Positions 21,810 through 31,869 of a stretch of DNA of 64,000 nucleotides are shown in pieces. The DNA is from Cenococcum geophilum 1.58 (taxonomy: Eukaryota; Ascomycota; Dothideomycetes; Gloniales; Gloniaceae). Both the position numbers and the translations under genes were made by a program. The stretch is from the NCBI GenBank assembly GCA_001692895.1, contig KV748252.1:738980-802979 (forward strand), written 5' to 3'. A model generated the notes under the pieces. It was not told the DNA's origin. It worked only from the letters and a program-made list of their open reading frames with translations, and searched no databases. The first letter of the stretch is position 1. Each line of letters starts with the position of its first letter.

Positions 21810-22039
21810 CGTTGGCTTCCTAAGGTTCGTTGGTATCGTACGCTTTGGTTTCGATTCCGGGGGTACAGGTCCAGTCCTGTCTGGCTCGTGAGGTGGGATA
21901 TTATCCAGGCCTTCCCAGGCAATGTAGAGTTGTTTTGGTGTCTGAGTATAGCGCGTCGATGCGTCGTTGCAGACGAAGTTTCTTTGGGGTGGGATATTAT
22001 TGAGGCCTTCCCAGGCAAGGTAGGGTGAGCTTAGTATAA

Positions 22040-22249
22040 TGTTACGGCTCGTACAAATGCCTCTNAACCNAAGCTTGTAGAATGCTGTATTACGAAGATA
22101 CTAAGCTAAAGAGAAGGAAAAGGGGTCGCCAGGACCGATGTAAACAAATATGTAGGGTGAGCCGCCAAGGCGCTAGCTTTAGGCGGGCCAATCGCAGGTC
22201 GGCAGAATATGGCAGAATTTGGCAGGTAGCGTGCAATAGCGCCGTTACA
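22040..22249 (-). repeat. Gypsy-1 5' LTR
   Basis: A 210-bp LTR. On the plus strand it begins TGTTACGGCTC and ends GCGCCGTTACA, followed by the duplication AAGAG. Two N characters (22,065 and 22,070) fall where the other LTR has G in CTCTGAACCGAAGC. Confidence 0.95.
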
Positions 22250-22254
22250 AAGAG

Positions 22255-23058
22255 CTTTATTGGTATTAGTTTAAACCTAATATTAATATTAAGCATTTAA
22301 GAATCTTTACTCCTGCTATACCTTATCGTCCTACCCCTATTTTTATACCTACTTATACCCCTACTAAGGGGTCTAGATCTTATTCTTATTAGCCATCCCT
22401 TAGGGGGCCAATAGATACTAATCCTACTCCAAAGGATAAGGCAGAGTAGCTTTTTAAATTAGGCATTTAGGATTTATTCTTGTATATAGTAGTAATTAAG
22501 GACCTTAATTAGGAGCTTAGAAAGGCCTTAAAAGGCTTTTAGGAAGGACTTAAGAGCTCTAAAAACAATATTCCTAGTATAGATTAATGGGTGGGGATGA
22601 AATTCTAGCAAAATGCCCTATTAACTCTATGCTATATACGTAAAAAGGCTAAGAACCTATCCTACCCTTAGCCTATAGCCCTAATTCTTATAGTTTTTAG
22701 ATTCTATTTATTATATATCCAATTTAACCTATTTACTCTTTAGGGCCTCTTATAGTCTACTATAAGCTTTTTTTATAGGTTGTAATAATACTATAGTATT
22801 AGAGCGCTTTCTGCGATTTGCAGATTATAGACCTTAATCCTAATATTCTTTTAGAATATCTTTATAATAATTAAAGTAATCCTCTAGTTCCTATATAAAG
22901 TCCTTAATAGGCTAGCCTAGCTAGGTTAAATTATACTTAAACAATATTATAATATTAAAGAATAATATTATAGACGTTTTTAATAGCTATAAGTGCTATT
23001 ATAAAGTTTCCCTCTTATTTACTATGTAGTAGAGCTATGCTAACTATATAGTATAGAA
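22255..23058. other. RIP-degraded repeat, no intact gene
   Basis: AT-rich sequence with stops in all frames. A plus-strand frame broken by stops (GMKF, NALLTLCYIRKK around 22,600) resembles retrotransposon gag, but too weakly to name. This is the same old DNA that Gypsy-1 inserted into. Confidence 0.4.
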
Positions 23059-23062
23059 CTAT

Positions 23063-23352
23063 TGTGGGAGGGTACGACCTCTCTAAGATGGGAAAAGTCA
23101 CGGTGCTGTCAGTCTGTCAGTCAGTCGGTCGGTCGGTCGGTCGGTTGGTCGATCACAATCAGTCAGAATTAAGCAGTAAGAAGTGAAAGAAAAGAGTGTA
23201 TTGAAGGAAAATTGTATATCTGTCGGTATCGCCCGAGTTGTTAAAGACTCTGGGGCTTTAAACCGATCTATATAACTATGGAAGGCCTGAGCTCTCCCAA
23301 AGCTATGCCCAATCTAAATGTTAAATCCAGGAGGCCAAATCACACCACCACA
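23063..23352 (+). repeat. Solo LTR, family D (copy 1)
   Basis: 290 bp beginning TGTGGGAGGGTACGACCTCT and ending CACACCACCACA, with an internal TCGG tetranucleotide run (about 23,120-23,150). It is flanked by CTAT (left) and CTAG (right), consistent with a 4-bp duplication with one change. Other copies lie at 30,001 and 48,358. Confidence 0.75.
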
Positions 23353-23685
23353 CTAGTAGCTATGTCCTAGTAGTTTATAAATCCCTAAACTAGGGGTTTA
23401 CAGCTTCCTAGTAAAATACTAGGTTGCTAACAACTATTAGGTAGTGAGAAAAACGGTAGAAAAATAGTAAGAAAAATCGAAAAATCGAAAAAAAATCATA
23501 AGTAATCCTAACGCCTGTCCCTGTCCTATTTATAATTTATTTCTATCCTTTTGTTTTCTATAGTCTATTTACTAGGAATCTAGTAGGAGTTACCTCCTTC
23601 TAGAGATCCTTTTGCTATTAGCCACTTTCTAGTAGCTATTTTAGTCCTACTTAGAAATAGAAGAAGCGCCCTTCTTCCTCTCTTT

Positions 23686-23910
23686 ATGCAGAAAAGCTTC
23701 TCTAAGGAGAGAGAAGAGCCTATTTGTCTTTGCATTTCCTTTCTATCTTCCCAATATAGTCTGCATTCTAGTAAAAGATGCGTAGGGGTTTGTACCGCGC
23801 TACAGTCCCTAAAGCATCTACCTTCTTCATCCTTTCCTATTGTTTTAGAGAAGGATTTAAAGAAGCCTTTTCCTAGTTTAGTTGAAAGAAAGCTAACTGT
23901 AGCTTTTTAG
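23686..23910 (-). pseudogene. LINE C-terminal Cys/His (zinc-knuckle-like) segment
   Basis: The minus-strand frame reads through CFRDCSAVQTPTHLLLECRLY, the CCHC-like motif found after RNase H in many LINE ORF2 proteins. The frame then continues toward a stop at about 23,590. Upstream it is broken by stops. Confidence 0.6.
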
Positions 23911-24079
23911 GATATTTATCCTTAGGAGCTTTAAAAGAAAAGGGGTAGCTTCCCTTACAGATTCTAGTATAGTGTTTTCCTTTACTTTTATTCTGTTGCC
24001 AATTGTTTTTCCACTGTTCTAGTATCTTTTCTCTTGCTTGTCTCCCTAGGTAGGCTAGAGAAGTATAAGAAGACCGCAT

Positions 24080-24440
24080 TTTTCTTCTATTTCATTTCCA
24101 TAAATTCCTAGGTGGCTAGGAACCTAATAGAAGTTAATAGAGATATTTCTACTAGCTAGGTAGATACAGCTTTGCGTAATTTTAAAGACTAGTTCTTGCC
24201 CTCCTGTAAGAGAATTAAGCTGCCTGGCTATCTATAGAGATATAAACCTTTTTCTCTTCTAGTCTTTATTGTTTTAGGTGTTCTAGGGCCCTATAGACTG
24301 CATAAAGCTCTGCGTTTATAATTTTCATATAGGGCCCTAGATTCCAGTTTGTTGCATATTTAATCCTATTTCTCTCCTATTTTGCATACGGCAGCTGCAT
24401 TTGATTTACTATCTTTAGAGCCATCTATATAGTATATATC
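24080..24440 (-). pseudogene. LINE RNase H domain, broken
   Basis: Minus-strand translation shows the RNase H landmarks in order: YIDGSKDSKSNAAAV (first catalytic Asp), NAELYAVYRALEHL (catalytic Glu), VYISIDSQAA (second Asp), and HLGIYGNE near 24,105 (frame-shifted or stop-interrupted). Several TAG/TAA codons break it. A solo LTR cuts its start at 24,441. Confidence 0.65.
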
Positions 24441-24441
24441 T

Positions 24442-24837
24442 TGTAACCGACTACCAGTACTATGCCAAAACACCTGCGTATTGTCACGGCACCGTTACAG
24501 ACCCTAGTCAGGTGCTCGCTTGGAGACTTGGCGCCTGTATATAGACGTGTCCTTTCCTCAACCTTCTCTGCTCCTTAGCTTAGTATCTTCGTAATACAGC
24601 ATTCTACAAGCTTCGGTTCAGAAGCATTTGTACGAGCCGTAACACGTATCACCTGCGTATCGCCTGCGTATCGCCTGCGTATCGCCTGTGTATCACTTAC
24701 GTATCACGCTGTTTTAGTTACGTATTAGTGTCCCCTTTTATCTTATTACCTATACCTTCCTTATGTATAGAGAGGCTCTAGAGCTACATTTACAATCAAG
24801 TCGCTCGTTCAATACCCACACACTGCAAAAGCTTACA
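24442..24837 (-). repeat. Solo LTR, family B, interrupted by another solo LTR
   Basis: Begins TGTAACCGACTACCAG and ends GCAAAAGCTTACA, flanked by TATCT on both sides (24,437-24,441 and 24,838-24,842). It matches the reverse complement of the solo LTR at 32,644-32,859. Inside it an 11-bp tandem repeat (CGTATCGCCTG, about five units) is interrupted by the family A LTR at 24,482-24,644. Net length without the insertion is about 228 bp. Confidence 0.9.
24482..24644 (-). repeat. Solo LTR, family A (related to Gypsy-1 LTRs)
   Basis: 163 bp, TGTCACGGC...GAGCCGTAACA, flanked by CGTAT on both sides (24,477-24,481 and 24,645-24,649). Its last part (TTAGCTTAGTATCTTCGTAA, then CAGCATTCTACAAGC) is the reverse complement of the start of the Gypsy-1 LTR, so it is a variant of that family. 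It lies within the 11-bp array of the family B LTR. Confidence 0.9.
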
Positions 24838-25030
24838 TATCTACTAGGTCCAACTCTAGGGATTCTTGTAAACTTTCTACTAGTCTTAAGTGTTCTTGTG
24901 CAGCTTCTTCTTTACTACCCTTAGAGATAGAGAAAAGAGCAGGAATAGGAGGAGACCACGGTTTTTGCCAGTCTAGAGAGATTCTCACTATTTTCCAATT
25001 TTGGATTAGCTTCTGAACTCTAGAGGTTAG

Positions 25031-25299
25031 TGTATAATTACAGCACCTGTCGTACCAACCGCGTGCCTACGCGTTCGGTACGCCAGGTACGCGTTTACGC
25101 GTTCGGCGCACCAACCACCCGCTTACGCGTCTGGTGCACAGGCACTGACTAATCAGGGGGGAAGGACGCATCAGTATATAGACCACGTAGTCTGCTTTAA
25201 TACAAGAGACAGTCACCATCATCCAAAAGAGCATACGATACTATACGTATTTCGTGCCCCTGGATCTGACTCACTCGTGCTATTAAGTTAGTACGAACA
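25031..25299 (+). repeat. Solo LTR, family F, 269 bp
   Basis: Begins TGTATAATTACAGCACC, ends TTAGTACGAACA, and is flanked by GTTAG on both sides (25,026-25,030 and 25,300-25,304). It is GC-rich and little mutated compared with the LINE around it. A partial reverse-oriented copy lies at 60,019-60,112. Confidence 0.88.
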
Positions 25300-25700
25300 G
25301 TTAGAGATGGTAGCTGTGTTTTTGGCTGTAAGAGGTGCTTTATAGTAGAGTTTTTAGGGGTAGAGCTAGAGCTAGAACTAACTGCTAGTTCGTCCCTATC
25401 TTTATTAACCTCTTCTATATCGGCCTTCTTAATTGCGTGATTTTCCTTAAATTTTAGGATTCTTAATGCGTAGCTATTGCAAAGCTTTTCAAATCTAATT
25501 CTAGGAGGAGGGGTAGAAGCCTCAGTCTCTGTTGCTTGGCTTGGAGACCCTTTAAACGCTCCTAGAACTAGTTTTAGGGCCTCGTTTTGTAGAGACTGGT
25601 ACTTAGCTAGTAAGTAGTCTCTAGATTTGCTTTTCCACCAGCATTGTACTCCATAGTCTGCTATAGTAGTAACGCAGGCTATATAGAGTTGTCGAAGGGC

Positions 25701-26310
25701 TTATAGGGATAGACCTCTTTGTGTATTGCCTAGTCTTTTAATTAAATAAAAGGCCGCTCTTGCTTTAGAGATTTTTATTTCTACATATTGTTTAAATATA
25801 AGCTTAGAGTCTAGGAATACTCCAAACCACCTAACTAGGGGTTTAGGAGATATTTCTACGTCTCCTAGCTTTAGCCCATCTTCTATAGTAGTACGCTTAT
25901 TATAGAAGTGTATAAGTTCTGTTTTGCCAACATCGAAGCTAATAGCAGCTTCCTTAGCTTTAGACATCAGCTTTAGTGCAATCCTCTCTAGCTTTTTGCA
26001 ATTAGATTTAGCTGAGTTTAAAGTAACCGTAATTGCAAAATCGTCCATATAGCTAAGGGAATAGGCTCCTTCTGTCTCTAGCCTGCAGATATTACGTAGA
26101 TATAGTAAAAATAAAATAGGGGATATAGGCGAACCCTGTGGTATCCCTGTTTCTAGTTCTACTTAATTTTGTATTTGCCCGTTAAAGGAAAGCTATATCT
26201 TTCTATTGCCAAGGAAAGTAGCTACCCATTGCGTGAACGCTATAGGTAGTCCTAGTTCCTTACAAATAGATAGAAGCTGGTTCTTAGAGCAGGTAGTTAT
26301 ATAGTAGAGT
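25701..26310 (-). pseudogene. LINE reverse transcriptase, truncated and broken
   Basis: Minus-strand translation gives LETGIPQGSPISPILFLLYL (broken by stops upstream), then SYMDDFAITV with the Y-x-D-D active site at about 26,045, and a palm/thumb segment with ISFDVGKTELIHF and RWFGVFLDSKLIFK. These are the conserved LINE RT blocks. The N-terminal blocks are missing beyond about 26,310. Confidence 0.8.
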
Positions 26311-26315
26311 TCGAC

Positions 26316-28215
26316 ATACCTGCTTATCCAGGCCTCTACCCCAGTTTTCTAGTAGCATTAGTCCCTTCTACAAGCAGTTGGCTGCCACCACCTATAACAC
26401 GGGGAATTTCACCAGTTCTCTCGGGTATCTTATAATAGGTTATTAGCCTAAGTATTAGTCTGCCCCCAAGCAGTCTATATAAGAGTCTCCTAGAGAGTTG
26501 GTACGCTTTCGCACGGCTTGGGAGCCTTCCATAGCCTCTAGTTTTACGCCTCTCTTTATTGTTTCCGCCGGCACGGGCATAAGCTGCCATTTGCAGGGGT
26601 CGCAACTCCCGTCTTACGTGCCTACTGGCGTAGTCCTACGAGGGCGTCGTGGCTGCATCCTGCAATGTGGAAGCGGTGCACCTTCTACGGTTGAGGCCCA
26701 GCCAAGCCTCTCTCGCCTGAGTAACTCCTGTTTGCTCCTTAAGCGTACCTCACAAGCGTACTGCCCTAGCGAGCGAGCAGTCCTGTCTATTGGTACACCG
26801 ACATGCGCATCCGTTCTCTTGAGCCACATAGTAGTCTCTCCGGCCAGGACGTGATCCTACCTGCCTACCAGGTGCACTAGGGGTCAGAGCCCAGCTAAGG
26901 GGTGAGGTCCCTAGAGCCAGCAGTGGCTACTACGTACTACGCCCCGCGGGAGGTTCCCGTTTCGCGTTGCCTGTAAGAGTCTCCTTATAACAGGCTGACC
27001 GTGTCTTGCAGAACGGGTTATAGACTAGGTCCCTGCCAGGCGACCTACTCTACCCTATTCTACTAACTAAGCTTGTGTCCCCCCCTTTTATAAGCTGGCC
27101 TGTGTCTCTAACTGTCGAGTCCTCGTCCGACTGGCCTGTGTTTCCTTAGAGCCTCCCCTATATATGTGCGTCAGGTTACGTGCACCACGCCTATTAAGAC
27201 CCTCCTGTAAGTCACCTGTAGGTCGACCGTAGGTCGAACGCCATAGGGCCGTCGAAGCTGGCCTGTGTTTCCGCTGCCTAGAGCTTTGCCCGTGTTTCCA
27301 CCTCGTCGAGCCGTCTGGTCGCCGTCGCGTCTGTCGTCCAGGTCGCGCGCACCACGCCTATTAAGACCCTCTTCTAAGTCACCTGGGTGTCGGATACCAG
27401 ATAGGCCCTCGTAGAGGGGCCTTAACGAGTTCTCTAGGCAGGGCCTTAACAAGTTCTTCGCGGTGGCCTTGGGGCCTTAATAGGTTTCGTACGAGGTGCC
27501 TGCGACGCGTTAACCTTAACAAGTTCTTATAAAAAGAGGTTCCCTACGCCCTCGCCACGTTCCTTTGCGATCTCAGAGCTAGTGCAAGCCTAAGGGTGTC
27601 CTGTTGTACGCCCAGGACGCGTCCACGTCGACTGGCTATGATAAGACCAGTTTCGGGCCTGGCTACGAGCTAGGTAGTCGTACATCGGGTGGTTTTCGTA
27701 TCCCAGTTTCCCTTGATAGGCCTCCCTAGGTGGTAGAGCAGGAGCCTTAAGCGGAGGCAGTAAGGCTCCTAGTGTTTGTTGAGGGCGATGCTTTGTACGA
27801 TAGTACGCATCGCGAGCTCAACACCACAGAACCGCGACGACAGCGCACTGCATGCGCTGCGACGGCTCCTTACCATCGCCTCTGCACTTAGCCATCAAAA
27901 GGGACGATTTCCTGATGATGTTTCCACCCGCGGCGATGTGGACGCGTGCAGTAGGGCTTCGCGGGCTGGTCCCTACGTATAGCATCAACTTAGTAAATAG
28001 TATTAATCTAGGGTCGTATAAGTGTTAGGACGCCAAGGCCCTAAGGGTATATAGCAATGTGACAACAGTAGCGGAATGCAATAGGTATCTGGTTCTTGAT
28101 GAAGTAGAACTGTAGAACTGAATTCTGCTGTTCTCAGGCGCGGGGCGACTACGTTTTATAGGCGCCTCGCGTACGCCTCGCCTGCGCTAAGCCGGTTACG
28201 GCAGGTGCGTATCTA
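26316..28215. other. GC-rich block of unknown origin
   Basis: About 1.9 kb of clearly GC-richer sequence sits between AT-rich, RIPped DNA. It holds no open frame above about 120 codons and no frame I recognise. It contains internal repeats: CACCACGCCTATTAAGACCC with the following AAGTCACCTG occurs at 27,182 and 27,350; GGCCTTAACAAGTTCT-like units occur at about 27,420-27,520; GCCTGTGTTTCC-like units at 27,130-27,300. It abuts the truncated start of the LINE. Possibilities are an unRIPped non-coding element, the original insertion target, or the 5' region of another LINE. Confidence 0.4.
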
Positions 28216-28420
28216 CGGCCTGACAATAAGGTTTTCTATTATAATGCTGATTTCTTTTATAAAGGAGGGGGTTGGGGGTAGGGTTTTAGGCCAGATAAGC
28301 CGCCTACTCTATATATTGAGCTGTAAGCCTAAATAGGCTAGCCATTTTCTTTTTAAGATTATATTATGGCTTTCTAGGTCCGTAATAAGGAAGGGGATGT
28401 TATACTACCTTTGTGTATTA
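28216..28420. other. AT-rich relic sequence
   Basis: Degraded sequence joining the GC-rich block to the gag/protease remnant. No feature recognised. Confidence 0.4.
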
Positions 28421-29560
28421 ATATAGAGGTAAATCCTCAAAATGGTTGTAATAGGTGGCCCTATCTACCCGTTATACCTACGAATAGGAATTGGTTTAGG
28501 CAGTTTTTTAATAGGTGCATTTAAAAAAGTTGGCTAGCTTTACGGTATACTAGGTGTCTATTAAGGCAAAGGCATTTACTCTAGAGTTAGCTAAAGCAGA
28601 GGTTAAAACTTAATATCTATTGCGGAATAAAGTATAAGGGATAGTGCAGCTTCTTTTATTAACCAGCCGACCTAGATTAATATATAACATGTTAATCCCT
28701 TTTAACCCTAGAGAGGAGTCTTCCTTTAGGGTTTCTCTTTTTCCAGCTCTGCGCTATCCTCCTAGATTAATAGAACCTCGTCCGCTTTTGCGTTTATTAG
28801 GTAATCCTTTATATAGTAGCCTTTCTAACCACAAGAGAAGCAAGCTCCTTAATTACTAAGGGCTTATATACGGAGGTTGCTATACGTAGGCCAAGCATTC
28901 GCCAGATCTATAGCAGGACTGGCCGTACGGCTAGCTACTAAATTGGTGGCGGGCTATACGGGTGGTGCTATAGGGGTTGCCGATTGTGCCGGGGCGTTGT
29001 GGGCTGTTCTTATATTGCTTATAGTCTGATTTAAAGGGTTTCTGGCTTTATACTATTCGGCGCGTGCCTTAATTTAGCGGAGGCCTTAGTTAATAGCCAA
29101 GCACTGGTCTATAAGTTCCTTTAGCGTCTATATAGTAGTAAAAACTAATAGTATAGCTTGCTGCAGGTCTAGGGTAAGCTTATTAAATAGGTCTGGTATT
29201 AGGTCTTTCTGGGGAATTCGAGCCTAGCTAGCTAGGTATAGAAAGCGGGTCTGAAAGGCTAAAAAGGTCTTTATCGTTTTTATATTTAGGCTTTTATAAT
29301 TAAGTCGGGCGTTTTATACTTTAAAGGGGTCCTTATAGATAGAAGATAGGTAGACGATTATCTTTTCTCTAGAGAGAAAGGGATCTGCCGAGTTCTGTAC
29401 GTATCGCGGACGTAGGTACGTCTATGCGTCCCCGCCGGTACGGCCGAAAACGTAGGCCATTTTAGCCTAAGTGGTAGAGAAGTGATCCGTATTAACTTTA
29501 AGCTTATCCTATAATTAAAGCTTCCAATTATTAAATATAGGGTTGGTTCCGTCTATAAGT
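28421..29560 (-). pseudogene. Gypsy gag and protease remnant
   Basis: The minus strand, read from about 29,500, gives a broken gag: AKMAYVFGRTGGDA, then DPFLSREKIIVYLSSIYKDP, AFQTRFLYLASQARIP and LFNKLTLDLQQAILLVF. This is the capsid region of a Gypsy gag related to but distinct from Gypsy-1. Further on (about 28,590-28,650) a broken stretch resembles the aspartic protease start (VLTSALANSRVNAFAFI), where the active-site triad is altered to NSR. Many stops are present. The fragment is not bounded by recognisable LTRs. Confidence 0.65.
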
Positions 29561-30000
29561 AATAGGGGTCCGTAACCTTCGCGGACCGCGATAATACTAA
29601 TGCTATACGTTAGGCTAGGGCCTTAAGGACTATAGTAAGTCTCTAGGTGTCCAATAACTCTTTACTAGGTATAGGGGGTTCTATAGCTTTAAGCAGCTCT
29701 TAAAGTCGTTTAATTTTGGCATTGGCTACTATAAGCTCTACCTAAGAGTTTAAGTTAGTTGCTGTTTTACCATCGGAGGTACTTAAGGGTCCTGTGGCTG
29801 CTTTGCCAGCCGCTGTGTTTCTTAGCATAGTAGTATAGTTATTAAGGTAACTTCTAGTAGGATTCTGTAGGGGTTCTGGTCTATACGTGTTCTATAGGTC
29901 TTATTATTCTTTTCTATTCTTTTAGTTCTATTCTGTTCTTCGAGTTCTAGTAATAGTCTTTAGGTCTACTTCTGTGTTCTATTCTTATTTGTGGTCCTAT

Positions 30001-30262
30001 TGTGGGAGGGTACGACCTCTCTAAGATAGGAAAGTCACTGTGCTGTCAGTCAGTCTGTCGGTCGGTCGGTCGGTCGGTCGGTCGGTCGGTCGTAATCAGT
30101 TAGTAGAACAGTCAGTAAGAAAGAAAGAAAAGAGTGTATTTCCGGTAACTGGTAGAGTCGTGATATATATTTATGATAGAGGGAAGAAGGAAGGAAGCCG
30201 AAGGCTCTATAAATATAGGAAAATGCCAAGACAGTAGGCGACGTCTAATCTACACCACCACA
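30001..30262 (+). repeat. Solo LTR, family D (copy 2)
   Basis: 262 bp, TGTGGGAGGGTACGACCTCT to CTACACCACCACA, with a longer TCGG run (30,059-30,091). It is flanked by CTAT on both sides (29,997-30,000 and 30,263-30,266), a 4-bp duplication. Confidence 0.85.
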
Positions 30263-30317
30263 CTATAAATATATTTAAGTTCCTTCTTAGGAAGAAGAGT
30301 AGATAAGCTTTGGATAA

Positions 30318-30550
30318 TGTTAGCGACTTAGTAAATTAAGGCACGAGTATGGCAAGAGGGACGCGCAAGCCTATATAATTGGTAGTCTATAAATAAGGAT
30401 CCAAAGCTAGAAAAAGGGAAGGCGACGGAGGGTAGTGCTACTCAACGTTATATACAACCCTCTGGTTACGTGACGGTGATTATCTAAAACTGTCTGCGAT
30501 TGTCCGCTACAATCCACTAATATCTACTAGTTTCCACTAGCGCCGTAATA
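30318..30550 (+). repeat. LTR, family C, with its internal flank
   Basis: Begins TGTTAGCGACTTAG and ends GCGCCGTAATA (expected ..ACA). Just upstream, 30,290-30,317 (GAAGAGTAGATAAGCTTTGG) is also found next to the copy at 62,627-62,891, so it is likely the 3' end of the internal part of the parent element. No clear duplication. Confidence 0.65.
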
Positions 30551-30559
30551 GGTATAAGC

Positions 30560-31125
30560 TTAGAATATTATTGTTACCGCAATAAGTAAAGAAAATAAGT
30601 AAGATAGTAAAGTAGAGAATAGAAACTTTAATAAACTTTTATAAAGACCTCTATTTTATAGCGAAATTAGTATAAAAAAAGATAAAAAAATACTATAACA
30701 CTAGGAGATCTAAGGGACCAGATCTAAAGGAGGGGGATAAAGTATGGCTATTATATAAAATTTTTATAAGTTAACGCTTAAGTAAGAAGTTAGACTATAT
30801 TAGACTAGGACTATTTAAAGTCGTAGCTAAGATTTCAAAAGTTATATATAGACTTAACTTATTAGCGAAGATAAAGATCTACCCTATATAGTATATTACG
30901 ATGCTAGAGCTAGCGTATAGAGACGCAAAGCCCCTAGTTTATAAAGTAGACACGTATAGAGGACAAGAGAAAGATAAATAGTAGGTTTTAAAGATCGTTA
31001 ATTATAAGAACATTAATAACAAAATATAGTATAAAGTAAAGTGGATAGGTTATAATAAGACTACTTAGGAACTACTATAAAATTTAAAGAAAGCTATAGG
31101 AAAGGTATAGGAGTATTAAAACAGA
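30560..31125 (+). pseudogene. Chromovirus integrase C-terminus and chromodomain remnant
   Basis: The plus-strand frame, broken by a few stops, reads SKGPDLKEGDKVWLLYKIF, then KKLDYIRLGLFKVVAKISKV (GPY/F-like module), and finally KVLKIVNYKNINNKI with YKVKWIGYNKTT, a chromodomain. It is the 3' end of a Gypsy chromovirus of a different subfamily from Gypsy-1. The upstream part is lost or unrecognisable. Confidence 0.65.
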
Positions 31126-31444
31126 ACGGGTTAGGTAATATTAAGAAGGGGCTAAAGGTAATAGACAAGCTAGATTATCTAAGGGATCTACTACCGGCGT
31201 ATAAGTTATTTCCGCCTCTTCTTAATAGGAATCCTTTTTAGCCTCCTTAGCCTTAAGCTTAGAGACCTTGCTTAACTAGACATAACTCCTTAAAACGTAC
31301 CTTCTTATAAACTTTTGCTAGATAAGATAACTAAGTATAAGCATCTAGCTAAGCCTTTAGGGCCTAAGGCGCTTTATTAAAATAACGTTAAACCTTAACA
31401 AGAGCCTTAGCTAGCTTACTCTTTAGTCTTTTAGCCGCTACTAG
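31126..31444. other. AT-rich relic, target of Gypsy-2
   Basis: Degraded sequence with no identifiable gene. It ends in ACTAG (31,440-31,444), the left copy of the Gypsy-2 target-site duplication. Confidence 0.5.
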
Positions 31445-31651
31445 TGTTACGGCTTAAATAAATACCTCTAAACCAAAGCTTGAACGAATGCTGTATTATA
31501 AAGATACTAAGCTAAAGAGAAGGAAAAGGGGTTGCTAGGACCGATGTAAACAAATATATAAGGTAAGTCGCTAAGGCGCTAGCGTTAGGCGGGCCAATCA
31601 CAGGTCGGCAGAATATGGCAAAATTTTGGTAGGTAACGTGCGGTAGCGCCT
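31445..31651 (-). repeat. Gypsy-2 left LTR, missing its last bases
   Basis: Begins TGTTACGGCTTAAATAAATA and stops at GTAGCGCC, lacking the final GTTACA. It shares the diagnostic GCTTGAAC with the right LTR (41,438), so these two are the element's pair. Confidence 0.85.
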
Positions 31652-31809
31652 GTTACGGCTTATACAAATGCCTCTAAACCGAAGCTTATAGAATGCTGTA
31701 TTATAAAGATACTAAGCTAAGGAGCAGAAGAAGGTCGAGGAAAGGATAGGTCTATATACACGAGCTAAGTCTCTAAGCGAGCCCCCAGCGCTATCACAGC
31801 GCCGTTACA
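31652..31809 (-). repeat. Second, variant LTR directly behind the first
   Basis: 158 bp, TGTTACGGCTTATAC...GCGCCGTTACA, directly followed by the polypurine tract (TCACCCCCCTTTTT on the plus strand). Its middle (GAGCAGAAGAAGGTCGAGGA, then TATATACACGAGCT) matches the family A solo LTR type rather than the Gypsy-1 type, giving an unusual tandem LTR pair. Confidence 0.75.
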
Positions 31810-31869
31810 TCACCCCCCTTTTTGAAAGAAAGCCTGCCTTTAGGCTTAGTTAGAAATAGGGTAGCACTA

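Larger units (their letters stand above)
16075..22249 (-). mobile_element. Gypsy-1: near-intact chromodomain LTR retrotransposon
   Basis: A 6,175-bp element flanked by the 5-bp duplication AAGAG (16,070-16,074 and 22,250-22,254). It is transcribed on the minus strand. The two LTRs are about 210 bp and differ by only two transitions and two short indels. Read 5' to 3' the element has a gag N-terminal piece, gag with a zinc knuckle, protease, reverse transcriptase-RNase H-integrase, and a chromodomain: the gene order of Metaviridae chromoviruses. The polypurine tract is next to the 3' LTR. Chromodomain integrases usually target heterochromatin, which fits its position in a repeat-rich tract. 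It sits in older RIPped DNA. It has three in-frame stops and one frame change, discussed separately. Confidence 0.95.
23353..26315 (-). mobile_element. Decayed LINE (non-LTR retrotransposon), 5' truncated
   Basis: A minus-strand LINE remnant. In transcription order it has a reverse transcriptase that starts within its N-terminal motifs (about 26,310), the active-site region at 26,048, an RNase H domain near 24,440-24,080, and a C-terminal Cys/His motif near 23,830. The 3' end at 23,353-23,640 is repeated at 63,746-64,000. The domain order and the RNase H after the RT fit the Tad1-like clade of fungal LINEs. The abrupt start within the RT is typical of 5' truncation. Three solo LTRs have inserted into it. 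Confidence 0.75.

Noticed and set aside
30040-30237. Small frame with (SVGR)n
   Set aside because: It is the TCGG microsatellite inside the family D solo LTR.
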